Positions 1-5,591 of a DNA stretch of 8,887 nucleotides are shown here, piece after piece (position 1 is the first letter of the stretch; every line of letters begins with the position of its first letter). This DNA is from Legionellaceae bacterium UBA2794 (GTDB lineage: Bacteria; Pseudomonadota; Gammaproteobacteria; Legionellales; Legionellaceae), in NCBI GenBank assembly GCA_002352055.1, contig DEHS01000094.1, positions 102,594 to 111,480 of the forward strand, in the 5' to 3' direction. The notes below the pieces were generated by a model that did not search any database, was not told where the DNA came from, and worked only from the letters and a program-made list of their open reading frames with translations. Made by a program: the position numbers and the translations under genes.

Positions 1-576
1 AAAGCGTACTATATCAGCTGTAAGCTGTACTGACGCTCTGTTCGCAGCGAGTACTCCTCCATAAGGTGTATCTACAGGACAGGGAATCTGTTTCGATATA
101 ATTTGCGACCCCATCAACACGTTATCACTAATGCGCGTAAGAACCACTTTGACAGATAATTGAATAATACTGGGTTTTTTTAGAAAATTTTGTTCCAGGG
201 TTAATAATCTGGTGTCCAGGCGATAATCTGCATCGTGGGTATAAATACTCGCAGTTACTGCATTAAAATAGCCAGATTTTTGTAAACTTTCGACGAGAAG
301 AGGAAATAACATATCGGCAGGCGGTGAGGCCCAGGCATTCTTAGCAAAAGTTTCAAGCTGAAATGGCTTTTTGATGTACAGCATCGCTTCCGTATCATAG
401 CCTGCAGATGCTTCGGGAGCACTTACCAAAAGTGTTCGTTGCAAAGGAGTTGCAGTAATACGTTTAACACTGAAAGCCCGTATTTGATATTCATTCGCAA
501 CTGGAAGTTTAACACCCGAACACCCCGTAATGAGCCATAAAGCCACGTTTATCACTAAAATCAGGTTCATTCTCAT
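1..576 (-). CDS. PqiC-like ABC-transport auxiliary lipoprotein, 3' end cut by window edge
   Basis: The frame reads from an ATG at 576 down to base 1 without a stop: 192 codons, with the C-terminus outside the window. Residues 1-18 form a lipoprotein signal peptide (hydrophobic core LILVINVALW) ending in the lipobox ITG-C, so Cys19 is the expected lipidated residue. The body shows the pattern of the ABC-type transport auxiliary lipoprotein (PqiC) family, including a segment reading AMLYIKKPFQLETFAKNAW followed by PPADML and a GYFNAV block. Family members are usually about 200 residues, so little is missing. In this family the protein is thought to sit in the outer membrane and pair with an MCE protein. 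The start overlaps the end of the upstream MCE gene closely (TAACATG), with GGAGAA as ribosome site inside that gene, so the two are probably translationally coupled. A second ATG two codons later is also possible. The gene name is uncertain; the family assignment is firm. Confidence 0.9.
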   Translation of the reverse strand, partial: MRMNLILVINVALWLITGCSGVKLPVANEYQIRAFSVKRITATPLQRTLLVSAPEASAGYDTEAMLYIKKPFQLETFAKNAWASPPADMLFPLLVESLQKSGYFNAVTASIYTHDADYRLDTRLLTLEQNFLKKPSIIQLSVKVVLTRISDNVLMGSQIISKQIPCPVDTPYGGVLAANRASVQLTADIVRF

Positions 577-577
577 G

Positions 578-1501
578 TTATTCTCCAGGCCCTGGTTGAG
601 GTGGTTTGGTGCCACGAATAATTACTGAGGGATTTAGCCGCATGTCGTTACTTACCTTTTCAAGATTTGCAGCTATCGCGTTTAATCGGCGTAATAATAC
701 CAGAGCCGGTGGTAATGTCTGCTGTGAAATTTTATCAATCGTGTTTTTACCGGATACCATGGTTTTGGAAACATTCTTACCTGCTTCACTAATATCAACG
801 GCCAACGAATTAAAACGATTAACCCCAGTCTTTAATTCTTTAAGAATTGCGGGAAAATCATTACTAACCTTGGCCATATTGGCCAAGAAAGTATCAACAC
901 TATTTAGACTGCGATTGATATTATCGCTATTTTTGGCAATAACACCCGTAAACTCATCCAGATTAGCCAGGGAATTTTTTATATATAACGCATTTTCCTC
1001 ATTAAATATACGCTGAGTCTGATTGCTCACCTTATTTACATTCTCAGACACTTCTTTAAGGATCGAATCCAGTTGGTTAAATAATGATGGCTTTGCGGGT
1101 ATAACCGGATAGGGCTCCCCGGGCATTTGACGAATGGGCGTTAAATCAGCCGATGATGCGGATAAACCTACATAGGTAACACCGGTAATGCCTTGAGATA
1201 TCAGGGTGGCAAATGTACTTGTGGTAATTGGTATATCCTCTTCGATACTTAGGGTAAGCTCAACTTGCCTGGGATCATTAGCATTTAATTTGATTTTTTT
1301 TACAAACCCAACCTGAACACCATTAAACTTCACGGGAGACTCAGGATTTAGTCCTGCTACGGATTCATGAAGATATACCGTATATAAAGAATATTCTTTT
1401 TGATTGAACCCGACGGACAGCCATAATGCAGTCGACAGCAGACCTGCCGTTAACACAAGTACGACTACTCCCACAATGGTGTAGTTGGTCTTTGATTCCA
1501 A
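578..1501 (-). CDS. mlaD: MlaD-like MCE domain lipid-binding protein, inner-membrane anchored
   Basis: This is the periplasmic substrate-binding component of a lipid ABC transporter, 307 residues. One N-terminal membrane helix (about residues 8-30) follows a short cytoplasmic end. An MCE domain at about 38-115 carries the typical GLNPESPVKFNGVQVG segment and a SQGITGVTYVGL strand. From about 140 to 290 there is a long helical, Asn/Ser-rich region, as in MCE proteins that form a stalk or needle. The end, NPSVIIRGTKPPQPGPGE, matches the conserved tail of this subfamily. The start is TTG at 1501, with GAGG nine bases upstream (1511-1514). No ATG, GTG or TTG lies between the preceding stop and this codon, and MESKTNYTIVG is a usual beginning for the family. 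The gene is 24 bases after the ATPase and in the same frame, separated from it by a single TAA. It is longer than E. coli MlaD (about 180 residues), so the mla symbol is a family label rather than proof of orthology. Confidence 0.95.
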   Translation of the reverse strand: MESKTNYTIVGVVVLVLTAGLLSTALWLSVGFNQKEYSLYTVYLHESVAGLNPESPVKFNGVQVGFVKKIKLNANDPRQVELTLSIEEDIPITTSTFATLISQGITGVTYVGLSASSADLTPIRQMPGEPYPVIPAKPSLFNQLDSILKEVSENVNKVSNQTQRIFNEENALYIKNSLANLDEFTGVIAKNSDNINRSLNSVDTFLANMAKVSNDFPAILKELKTGVNRFNSLAVDISEAGKNVSKTMVSGKNTIDKISQQTLPPALVLLRRLNAIAANLEKVSNDMRLNPSVIIRGTKPPQPGPGE

Positions 1502-1525
1502 GAAATTTATCCTCAGTTTACCCGA

Positions 1526-2263
1526 TTACACTTTGCTAAAATAATCAGCGATTAATGGGTTATCATTGTGCATCAATTCTTTGATGGGTTCTACACTTAA
1601 AATTTTCCCATCACCAACAAAAGCTACTCGATCGGTAGCTCTTTTTAAAGATTCTATATCATGACTTACCATGACAACAGTAAGGTTTAACTCATCTCTT
1701 AAAAAAACAATTAAATCATCAAATAAACGAGCTCCGCGAGGATCAAGTCCTGTTGTAGGTTCATCAAGAAACAATAATTCGGGATCCATTGCAATTGCTC
1801 TTGCCGCTGCTGCCCTGCGTTGCATTCCACCACTTAATTCTGCAGGGTATTTACCAGCAGCATCTTTAGGCAAACCAACTAAAGCAATTTTTAATAAAGC
1901 CAATTCCTGCATAAACTCAGGGTTCAGACTACTAAATTCCCGCATGGGAAACATTATATTTTCCAGCACCGTCATCGCAGAAAATAGTGCGCTGTGTTGA
2001 AAAAGCATACCCCATCGGCGACGAAGCATAAATGCCTGATGCGAATCAAGTTGGGATAGATCCTCCCCAAATATTTTAATTGTCCCTTCTGTGGGTTTTA
2101 ATAACATTAATAAACTGCGTAATATAGTCGTCTTGCCACTACCAGATCCTCCAATAATTGCGAGAATCTCTCCTCGGTTGACGGTCAAATTAACATCGGA
2201 ATGAACCCAGTGACCACCGAGATAATTTTTCATTCCTTTAATTTCAATGACCGGCTCTGACAT
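1526..2263 (-). CDS. mlaF: MlaF-like lipid ABC transporter ATPase
   Basis: This is the cytoplasmic ATPase that powers the MCE lipid transporter, 245 residues, a normal length for MlaF. All nucleotide-binding motifs are visible: Walker A GGSGSGKT at 38-45, Q-loop Gln89 in MLFQHSALF, signature LSGGM at 143-147, Walker B LLFLDE at 163-168 with Glu168 as catalytic base, D-loop GLDP at 172-175, and switch His201 in VSHD. The ATG follows the permease stop codon directly (TAGATG, no spacer), and no clear Shine-Dalgarno precedes it, so translation probably depends on coupling to the upstream gene. The last residues (YFSKV) are short, without the C-terminal extension described for E. coli MlaF. No residue looks damaged, so it should be an active ATPase. 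Confidence 0.97.
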   Translation of the reverse strand: MSEPVIEIKGMKNYLGGHWVHSDVNLTVNRGEILAIIGGSGSGKTTILRSLLMLLKPTEGTIKIFGEDLSQLDSHQAFMLRRRWGMLFQHSALFSAMTVLENIMFPMREFSSLNPEFMQELALLKIALVGLPKDAAGKYPAELSGGMQRRAAAARAIAMDPELLFLDEPTTGLDPRGARLFDDLIVFLRDELNLTVVMVSHDIESLKRATDRVAFVGDGKILSVEPIKELMHNDNPLIADYFSKV

Positions 2264-3385
2264 CTAAAGCTTCATCCAACTGTATATTATAGAAAATACA
2301 GCATCCGCTATTATTATTAAGAACAAGGCTTGTACCACGCTTTTTGTTGTTTGACTTCCTATACTATCAGCACTCGATTCAACTCTAAAGCCCTGAAAGC
2401 AACCCACAAGAGCTATTAACAGAGCAAATACCGGCGCTTTGTATAATCCTAACATCATTTGCGATAAACCAACTGTTTCCCGCAATCGTTGCAAAAAATC
2501 CTCAAAACCTACATTAAGCATGGTTTTGGACATAATCATTGCCCCAATGATACTGAATATATCTGCCCAAAAAATTAATAAAGGAAAAACAATCAACAGC
2601 CCTATCACTTTTGGAAGCACTAATAATTCAGTTGGGGAAAGACCCATAGTCAATAACGCGTCTATTTCTTCATTCACTTTCATACTGCCAATTTGAGCAG
2701 TAAATGCAGAGCTTGTCCTTCCTGCCACGATAATTGCCGTAATTAACGGAGCAAACTCACGAAATATAGCCATTCCCGATAAATAGGCTATAAAAATATT
2801 GGCACCATAAGTCGCCAGTTGCAATCCCATCTGATAGGCAAGTACCACTCCAATAAGAAAAGAAAGTAAGGCAACAATAGGTAATGCCTGAAGACCTGCT
2901 GAATTGATATTAGAAACAATACTCGGGATTTGGAAGCGACGCCATTCTCCCAAAGCTTCAAAAAATTTAGTGCTCAAATCTCCAATTAAAATAAGCAAGC
3001 CATCAATTTGCAGTAACTTATTTTCAGATTCTTTACCTATATGATAAAGAATGCCTGGATCGGGTGTAGAGGGAATTTGATATTCAATGTACTCTTTTTT
3101 ATCCGCAATTAAGGTCAATAATTCCTGCTGTTTTTTGGAAAATTCAATGAGTTCAACCTGGTTGCCATCGTGTTCCAGCTGATGCACCCATTGAGTCAGA
3201 GCCAACGCACCAGCACTATCAAAAGAGTTAATTGACTTACCACTGATCTTTAACTGCTGCCCCTCCTGATGTTCTGTCAATTCAGATTTTTGAAAATCAG
3301 CAAGACGCAAAACCGTCCAATTCCCACTGCATTGGTAGAGGCATTTATCTTTATCAAAAACAATTTGGGCGTTTTGTGGTTTCAT
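2264..3385 (-). CDS. mlaE: MlaE-family permease with fused N-terminal STAS domain
   Basis: This is the inner-membrane permease of the MCE lipid transporter and the first gene of its operon, 373 residues. Residues 1 to about 100 form a soluble STAS-like domain, with the INSFDSAGALALTQWV segment (52-67) typical of the nucleotide-binding loop and helix of STAS and MlaB proteins. Residues about 145-373 are the MlaE/YrbE permease: amphipathic WRRFQIPSI interface helix, then membrane segments at about 167-188, 196-222, 255-285, 318-334 and 350-370. The family hallmark reads EFAPLITAIIVAGRTSSAF (210-228), continuing with GSMKVNEEIDAL. E. coli MlaE is about 260 residues and has a separate STAS partner, MlaB; here the two are one polypeptide. 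Only a weak ribosome site (ATAAG) precedes the ATG at 3385. No convincing promoter was found in the 110 bases upstream; the best is TTGCGC and TATTAT with a short 15-base spacer. Confidence 0.95.
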   Translation of the reverse strand: MKPQNAQIVFDKDKCLYQCSGNWTVLRLADFQKSELTEHQEGQQLKISGKSINSFDSAGALALTQWVHQLEHDGNQVELIEFSKKQQELLTLIADKKEYIEYQIPSTPDPGILYHIGKESENKLLQIDGLLILIGDLSTKFFEALGEWRRFQIPSIVSNINSAGLQALPIVALLSFLIGVVLAYQMGLQLATYGANIFIAYLSGMAIFREFAPLITAIIVAGRTSSAFTAQIGSMKVNEEIDALLTMGLSPTELLVLPKVIGLLIVFPLLIFWADIFSIIGAMIMSKTMLNVGFEDFLQRLRETVGLSQMMLGLYKAPVFALLIALVGCFQGFRVESSADSIGSQTTKSVVQALFLIIIADAVFSIIYSWMKL

Positions 3386-3497
3386 GATCTTATCATAATA
3401 TTATTCGTCATAAGGATAATACGAAATACCCTGCTAGCGCAAAGTTAAAAATTTTAAGTCCATTTTAAAGAAATTGAGATGGCTTCAAGGAGGGAGA

Positions 3498-3540
3498 AAT
3501 TAATTATTTGGCTGTATTAGCAGCAGCCAAATAATTAATT
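3498..3540 (-). terminator. 17-bp hairpin downstream of the orphan gene, likely terminator
   Basis: A perfect inverted repeat with arms AATTAATTATTTGGCTG (3498-3514) and its complement (3524-3540) surrounds a 9-base loop. It begins eight bases after the stop codon of the minus-strand gene at 3549-4682 and lies before the transporter operon, which runs in the same direction. The stem is GC-paired near the loop and A/T-paired at the base. On the minus strand the 3' arm ends ATTAATTT, giving a modest U-rich tail rather than a classic U-tract. It probably isolates the orphan gene from the mla-like operon; how well it terminates cannot be judged from sequence. Confidence 0.65.
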
Positions 3541-3548
3541 AACAATAT

Positions 3549-4682
3549 TTATAAATTTGGATTTAAACGATTCAGTGATGCCTCCATGTCATTAACAATT
3601 TTGCTCGAGTTAGTATGACATTTAAATAAACAGAAACGATTTAATGCATGCGCAATCCCAATAGTGCCAAAAAATGCTAACAAATTAATGACTAATTCTT
3701 TAGGCCCACGATGTTTTTTCAGATCGGATTGGTTTGCCTCCAGAATTTTTTTAGTTTCCTTTATATAACCTTCAGTGGTTATTTTGTTTTTTATATACTT
3801 ATCATTAAGAGCAGATACAGCTGTGCAAATATTGTCAATTGCTAATATAGCCTTATTATAATTATCCTGATTAGTTAAGCTTTCACGTTGCTTACGTTTT
3901 TCTAAGTCTTTGCTATGTTCTGCTAGAGCTTGTAAATAAGGTATGACTTCTGTTTCTAGTTTTCTTTTCTTTGACTCATTAACAGTAGGTAATATTTTAG
4001 TAGATTCCTGAGTGGGCCTAACTAAATTTGAAGATCGCTCTGTGGAGGGTCCATCAATAACTATTGGAGCTTTCTTTATAGGTGATGCAGGTGCTGAAAC
4101 GTTTTCAAATATATTAGTATTGTTTGGTTGATTAGGAACTGTTAATAACTGATTGGAATCCTCTGTAACATCATCAAAACTCCCGCACTCTATATAATTA
4201 AATGGATGGTGTTTATCATCACTTTGACTCTTAGTATCAGAAATCTCTTGACTATCTTCTTCATCTTCCTCTTCTTTTTCCTCTCCAGATTCATCATCAA
4301 AAGTTAAAAAATACACTTTCTCATCATCGAAGTTATGATCTTCAGAAGCAACTATAACATTGGATGAATCAGACGCATTATTGATTGATTTTATTTTAAC
4401 TTGAGATTCAATTGATATGCATGATTTATCAATAATTTCATGCATTCTATTTAAAGCAGTCGCTAAAGCATTTGGTAAGGGTTCTTCAGGCACATAACCA
4501 TTTTGTTTCAAAGTAGATCGATACAGCTCAATAAAAAAACCTGATGTTGGATTTTGTCCTATTTGCCCATAAATACTTTCTAATTGATTAGCAACTCGAT
4601 CAAACAATGCTTTTTCCTTGTGCGAATAATCCTCCAATTGAATTCCTAATTCTTTAAACACTTCCATAACTAACTGACCCAT
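3549..4682 (-). CDS. unrecognised acidic/coiled-coil protein, candidate Dot/Icm-type effector
   Basis: I recognise no catalytic domain. The protein is 377 residues if started at the ATG at 4682, which has AAGGAG six bases upstream (4689-4694). A longer reading would need a TTG eight codons earlier, with no ribosome site, and is unlikely. In 377-residue numbering: 1-90 is a mostly helical N-terminal region; 129-143 is an acidic block (DDESGEEKEEEDEED); 165-235 is Ser/Pro/Asn-rich and probably disordered; 238-241 is KKRK within ESKKRKLE, which fits the short monopartite nuclear-signal pattern; 245-327 is charged and helical, coiled-coil-like; 330-353 is a hydrophobic stretch (LVINLLAFFGTIG and on) that could be a membrane segment; the tail ends NRLNPNL. 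No signal peptide is visible. Acidic Glu-rich patches, disorder, coiled coil and a single-gene transcription unit are common among Legionella secreted effectors, although the usual E-block lies near the C-terminus and this one is central. It is very AT-rich: one 60-base line (3781-3840) has 15 G+C, against 29 in a line of the isomerase gene (5881-5940). The coding call is firm; the effector role is inference. Confidence 0.88.
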   Translation of the reverse strand: MGQLVMEVFKELGIQLEDYSHKEKALFDRVANQLESIYGQIGQNPTSGFFIELYRSTLKQNGYVPEEPLPNALATALNRMHEIIDKSCISIESQVKIKSINNASDSSNVIVASEDHNFDDEKVYFLTFDDESGEEKEEEDEEDSQEISDTKSQSDDKHHPFNYIECGSFDDVTEDSNQLLTVPNQPNNTNIFENVSAPASPIKKAPIVIDGPSTERSSNLVRPTQESTKILPTVNESKKRKLETEVIPYLQALAEHSKDLEKRKQRESLTNQDNYNKAILAIDNICTAVSALNDKYIKNKITTEGYIKETKKILEANQSDLKKHRGPKELVINLLAFFGTIGIAHALNRFCLFKCHTNSSKIVNDMEASLNRLNPNL

Positions 4683-4688
4683 ACCTAA

Positions 4689-4694
4689 CTCCTT
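4689..4694 (-). promoter_or_regulatory. Shine-Dalgarno AAGGAG fixing the orphan gene's start
   Basis: Read on the minus strand, AAGGAG is followed by six bases (TTAGGT) and then the ATG at 4682. It lies inside the longer open frame that begins at TTG 4706, so that upstream start would place the ribosome site within coding sequence. This favours the 377-residue product. Confidence 0.85.
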
Positions 4695-4742
4695 GTTTGT
4701 GAACAATAAATGGCCACAGTGTAAGTCAGAACGGAAAATAAA

Positions 4743-4771
4743 ACTATAGCTAATCTAAAATTTTTGGTTAA
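4743..4771 (-). promoter_or_regulatory. candidate sigma-70 promoter for the orphan gene
   Basis: On the minus strand a -35-like TTAACC (4766-4771, four of six to consensus) and a -10-like TATAGT (4743-4748, five of six) are 17 bases apart. Transcription would start near 4736 and give a leader of about 54 bases. A perfect TTGACA lies further upstream (4797-4802), but the hexamer 17 bases beyond it, TGCTAT, is poor. I saw no direct-repeat PmrA-like or CpxR-like box. Confidence 0.4.
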
Positions 4772-4855
4772 AAATAGCAGTGAATTGTAACAATTTTGTC
4801 AAAAGATTTAATTTTGTAGTTAGATACGTTATTGAATACCTCTATCGGGGTATCC

Positions 4856-4902
4856 TAATCACAACACCTTATAATTACTTATGACAGCTCAAGTTGTGAT
4901 TA
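4856..4902. repeat. 10-bp perfect inverted repeat flanking a TATAAT
   Basis: TAATCACAAC (4856-4865) and GTTGTGATTA (4893-4902) are exact reverse complements separated by 27 bases. The spacer contains TATAAT at 4870-4875. No good -35 lies 16-18 bases upstream. The arms could be two half-sites for a dimeric regulator or a long-loop hairpin in RNA; sequence alone does not decide. Confidence 0.6.
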
Positions 4903-4953
4903 ACTGGAAATACAGAAATATTACGATTTATTCCCTAATAGCAAAGTCCTACG

Positions 4954-4974
4954 TCCCGCGACTTGTTCGCGGGA
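4954..4974. repeat. REP-like GC-rich palindrome
   Basis: TCCCGCGA (4954-4961) and TCGCGGGA (4967-4974) form an 8-bp GC-rich stem with loop CTTGT, set in a region that is otherwise about one-third G+C. The flanks (CCTACG before, TCCAG after) complete a unit that I remember as a frequent intergenic repeat in Legionella, related in style to short palindromes in other intracellular bacteria. The recurrence is from memory and cannot be verified within this window, where it occurs once. Confidence 0.65.
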
Positions 4975-5144
4975 TCCAGTAATCTCTTCAAATGGAACAT
5001 TCCCAATTTGCTAAACCCAAATTACGACAAATCAACCTTGAAACAATGTCAAATCCTAAACAAAATTTAACAATCCTTGCCAACCAAATTAACTCTCACT
5101 AACAAATAGTGCTCAATAAAGAATCAATTGATGCAAAATTAAAC

Positions 5145-5150
5145 TATAAT
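5145..5150 (+). promoter_or_regulatory. perfect -10 box for the RPYY-repeat gene
   Basis: TATAAT at 5145-5150 lies 36 bases before the ATG at 5186, which would give a leader of about 28 bases. The -35 position (AATCAA near 5122-5127) is poor, so the promoter may rely on an activator or on the AT-rich upstream DNA. Confidence 0.45.
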
Positions 5151-5185
5151 TTAAACTAGTACAAAAGTATTTTTGGAGTATACAA

Positions 5186-5464
5186 ATGGATAAGTGTATC
5201 GACAAATGTACCAGTGCAATAAAATATGCAGCAGGATTTACCTTACTTATTAGTGGATTACTGTTCCTCTCCCCCGCGAATGCGACCCCCAGGGAAATTA
5301 ATACAACAGTATCCCTAACTCCAGTTGTCGAACTGGCGTTTATAAATAGACATTACCGCAGTTACAGACCCTATTACCGCCCATACTATCGTCCATATTA
5401 TCGCCCCTACTATAATCATCGCTATTACTACAGGCCAGGCTATAATTGGCGTTATCGCTGGTAA
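5186..5464 (+). CDS. small exported Tyr/Arg/Pro-rich repeat protein
   Basis: The 92-residue protein starts at ATG 5186 with GGAG seven bases upstream (5175-5178). Residues 1-33 look like a Sec signal peptide: charged N-region with Cys4 and Cys8, hydrophobic core about 14-28 (YAAGFTLLISGLLFL), and a plausible cut after ANA (33). The mature part is only about 59 residues. It has a short linker, then four perfect tandem RPYY units at 61-76, then a degenerate NHRYYYRPGYNWRYRW tail. The mature end is strongly basic and aromatic, with about one Tyr in every two to three residues and no acidic residue after Glu49. Function is unknown. It could bind a polyanion or cell-wall polymer, or act as a surface or matrix protein, but nothing in the sequence settles this. 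It stands alone, with its own -10 and a downstream hairpin. The coding call rests on the start signals, the signal peptide and synonymous codon variation between the repeats. Confidence 0.82.
   Translation: MDKCIDKCTSAIKYAAGFTLLISGLLFLSPANATPREINTTVSLTPVVELAFINRHYRSYRPYYRPYYRPYYRPYYNHRYYYRPGYNWRYRW
5366..5413 (+). repeat. four tandem 12-base units encoding RPYY
   Basis: Four consecutive 12-base units each encode Arg-Pro-Tyr-Tyr. The units differ at synonymous positions (AGA/CGC/CGT for Arg, CCC/CCA for Pro, TAT/TAC for Tyr), so no two are identical in DNA while the protein repeat is perfect. Confidence 0.9.
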
Positions 5465-5472
5465 TCTTATAT

Positions 5473-5508
5473 CGCCTTTAACATAGAGAGAAAATCATGT
5501 TAAAGGCG
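5473..5508 (+). terminator. 12-bp hairpin after the RPYY-repeat gene
   Basis: CGCCTTTAACAT (5473-5484) pairs perfectly with ATGTTAAAGGCG (5497-5508) around a 12-base loop. It begins eight bases after the stop codon. The T-run that follows (CTTTTTC) is about a dozen bases downstream rather than adjacent, so termination may be partial. Confidence 0.6.
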
Positions 5509-5591
5509 TATCCATAACCTTTTTCTATATGGTTTGAACACCTGCTTTATGATAAAGTTGTTACAAATTTTTTCATCTTTTAGAGTCTTGA

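Larger units (their letters stand above)
4683..5185. other. long intergenic region between divergent genes
   Basis: These roughly 500 bases separate the minus-strand orphan gene from the plus-strand RPYY-repeat gene. They hold the orphan gene's leader and candidate promoter, a 10-bp inverted repeat around a TATAAT (4856-4902), a REP-like GC-rich hairpin (4954-4974), a G-poor stretch (4981-5120), and a -10 element for the rightward gene (5145-5150). Two short open frames share one reading frame, ATG 4881 to TAA 4980 (33 codons) and ATG 4992 to TAA 5100 (36 codons). Neither has a ribosome site, and I do not call either as a gene. Confidence 0.7.

Noticed and set aside
606..1016. Plus-strand 136-codon open frame opposite the MCE gene.
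   Set aside because: It is antisense to a well-supported gene, has no family resemblance, and is explained by the composition of the opposite strand.
1671..2000. Plus-strand 109-codon open frame opposite the ATPase gene.
   Set aside because: It lies opposite the conserved signature and Walker B region of the ATPase, with no independent support.
3382..3411. Nine-codon minus-strand frame (MTNNIMIRS) whose TGA overlaps the permease ATG, resembling a leader peptide.
   Set aside because: It has no ribosome site and no regulatory codon run, and such short frames are expected by chance in AT-rich leaders.
3487..3496. AAGGAGGGAG on the plus strand, a near-perfect Shine-Dalgarno.
   Set aside because: No start codon follows at a usable distance; the sequence runs directly into the hairpin at 3498.
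4881..4982. 33-codon plus-strand frame starting just after a TATAAT and running through the REP-like palindrome.
   Set aside because: It has no Shine-Dalgarno, and its C-terminal part (SYVPRLVRGIQ) is simply the palindrome translated, as occurs in many spurious small proteins.
5534..5567. TTGAAC, TATGAT and TACAAA hexamers upstream of the isomerase gene.
   Set aside because: No pair has an acceptable 15-19 base spacing, so no promoter is called.
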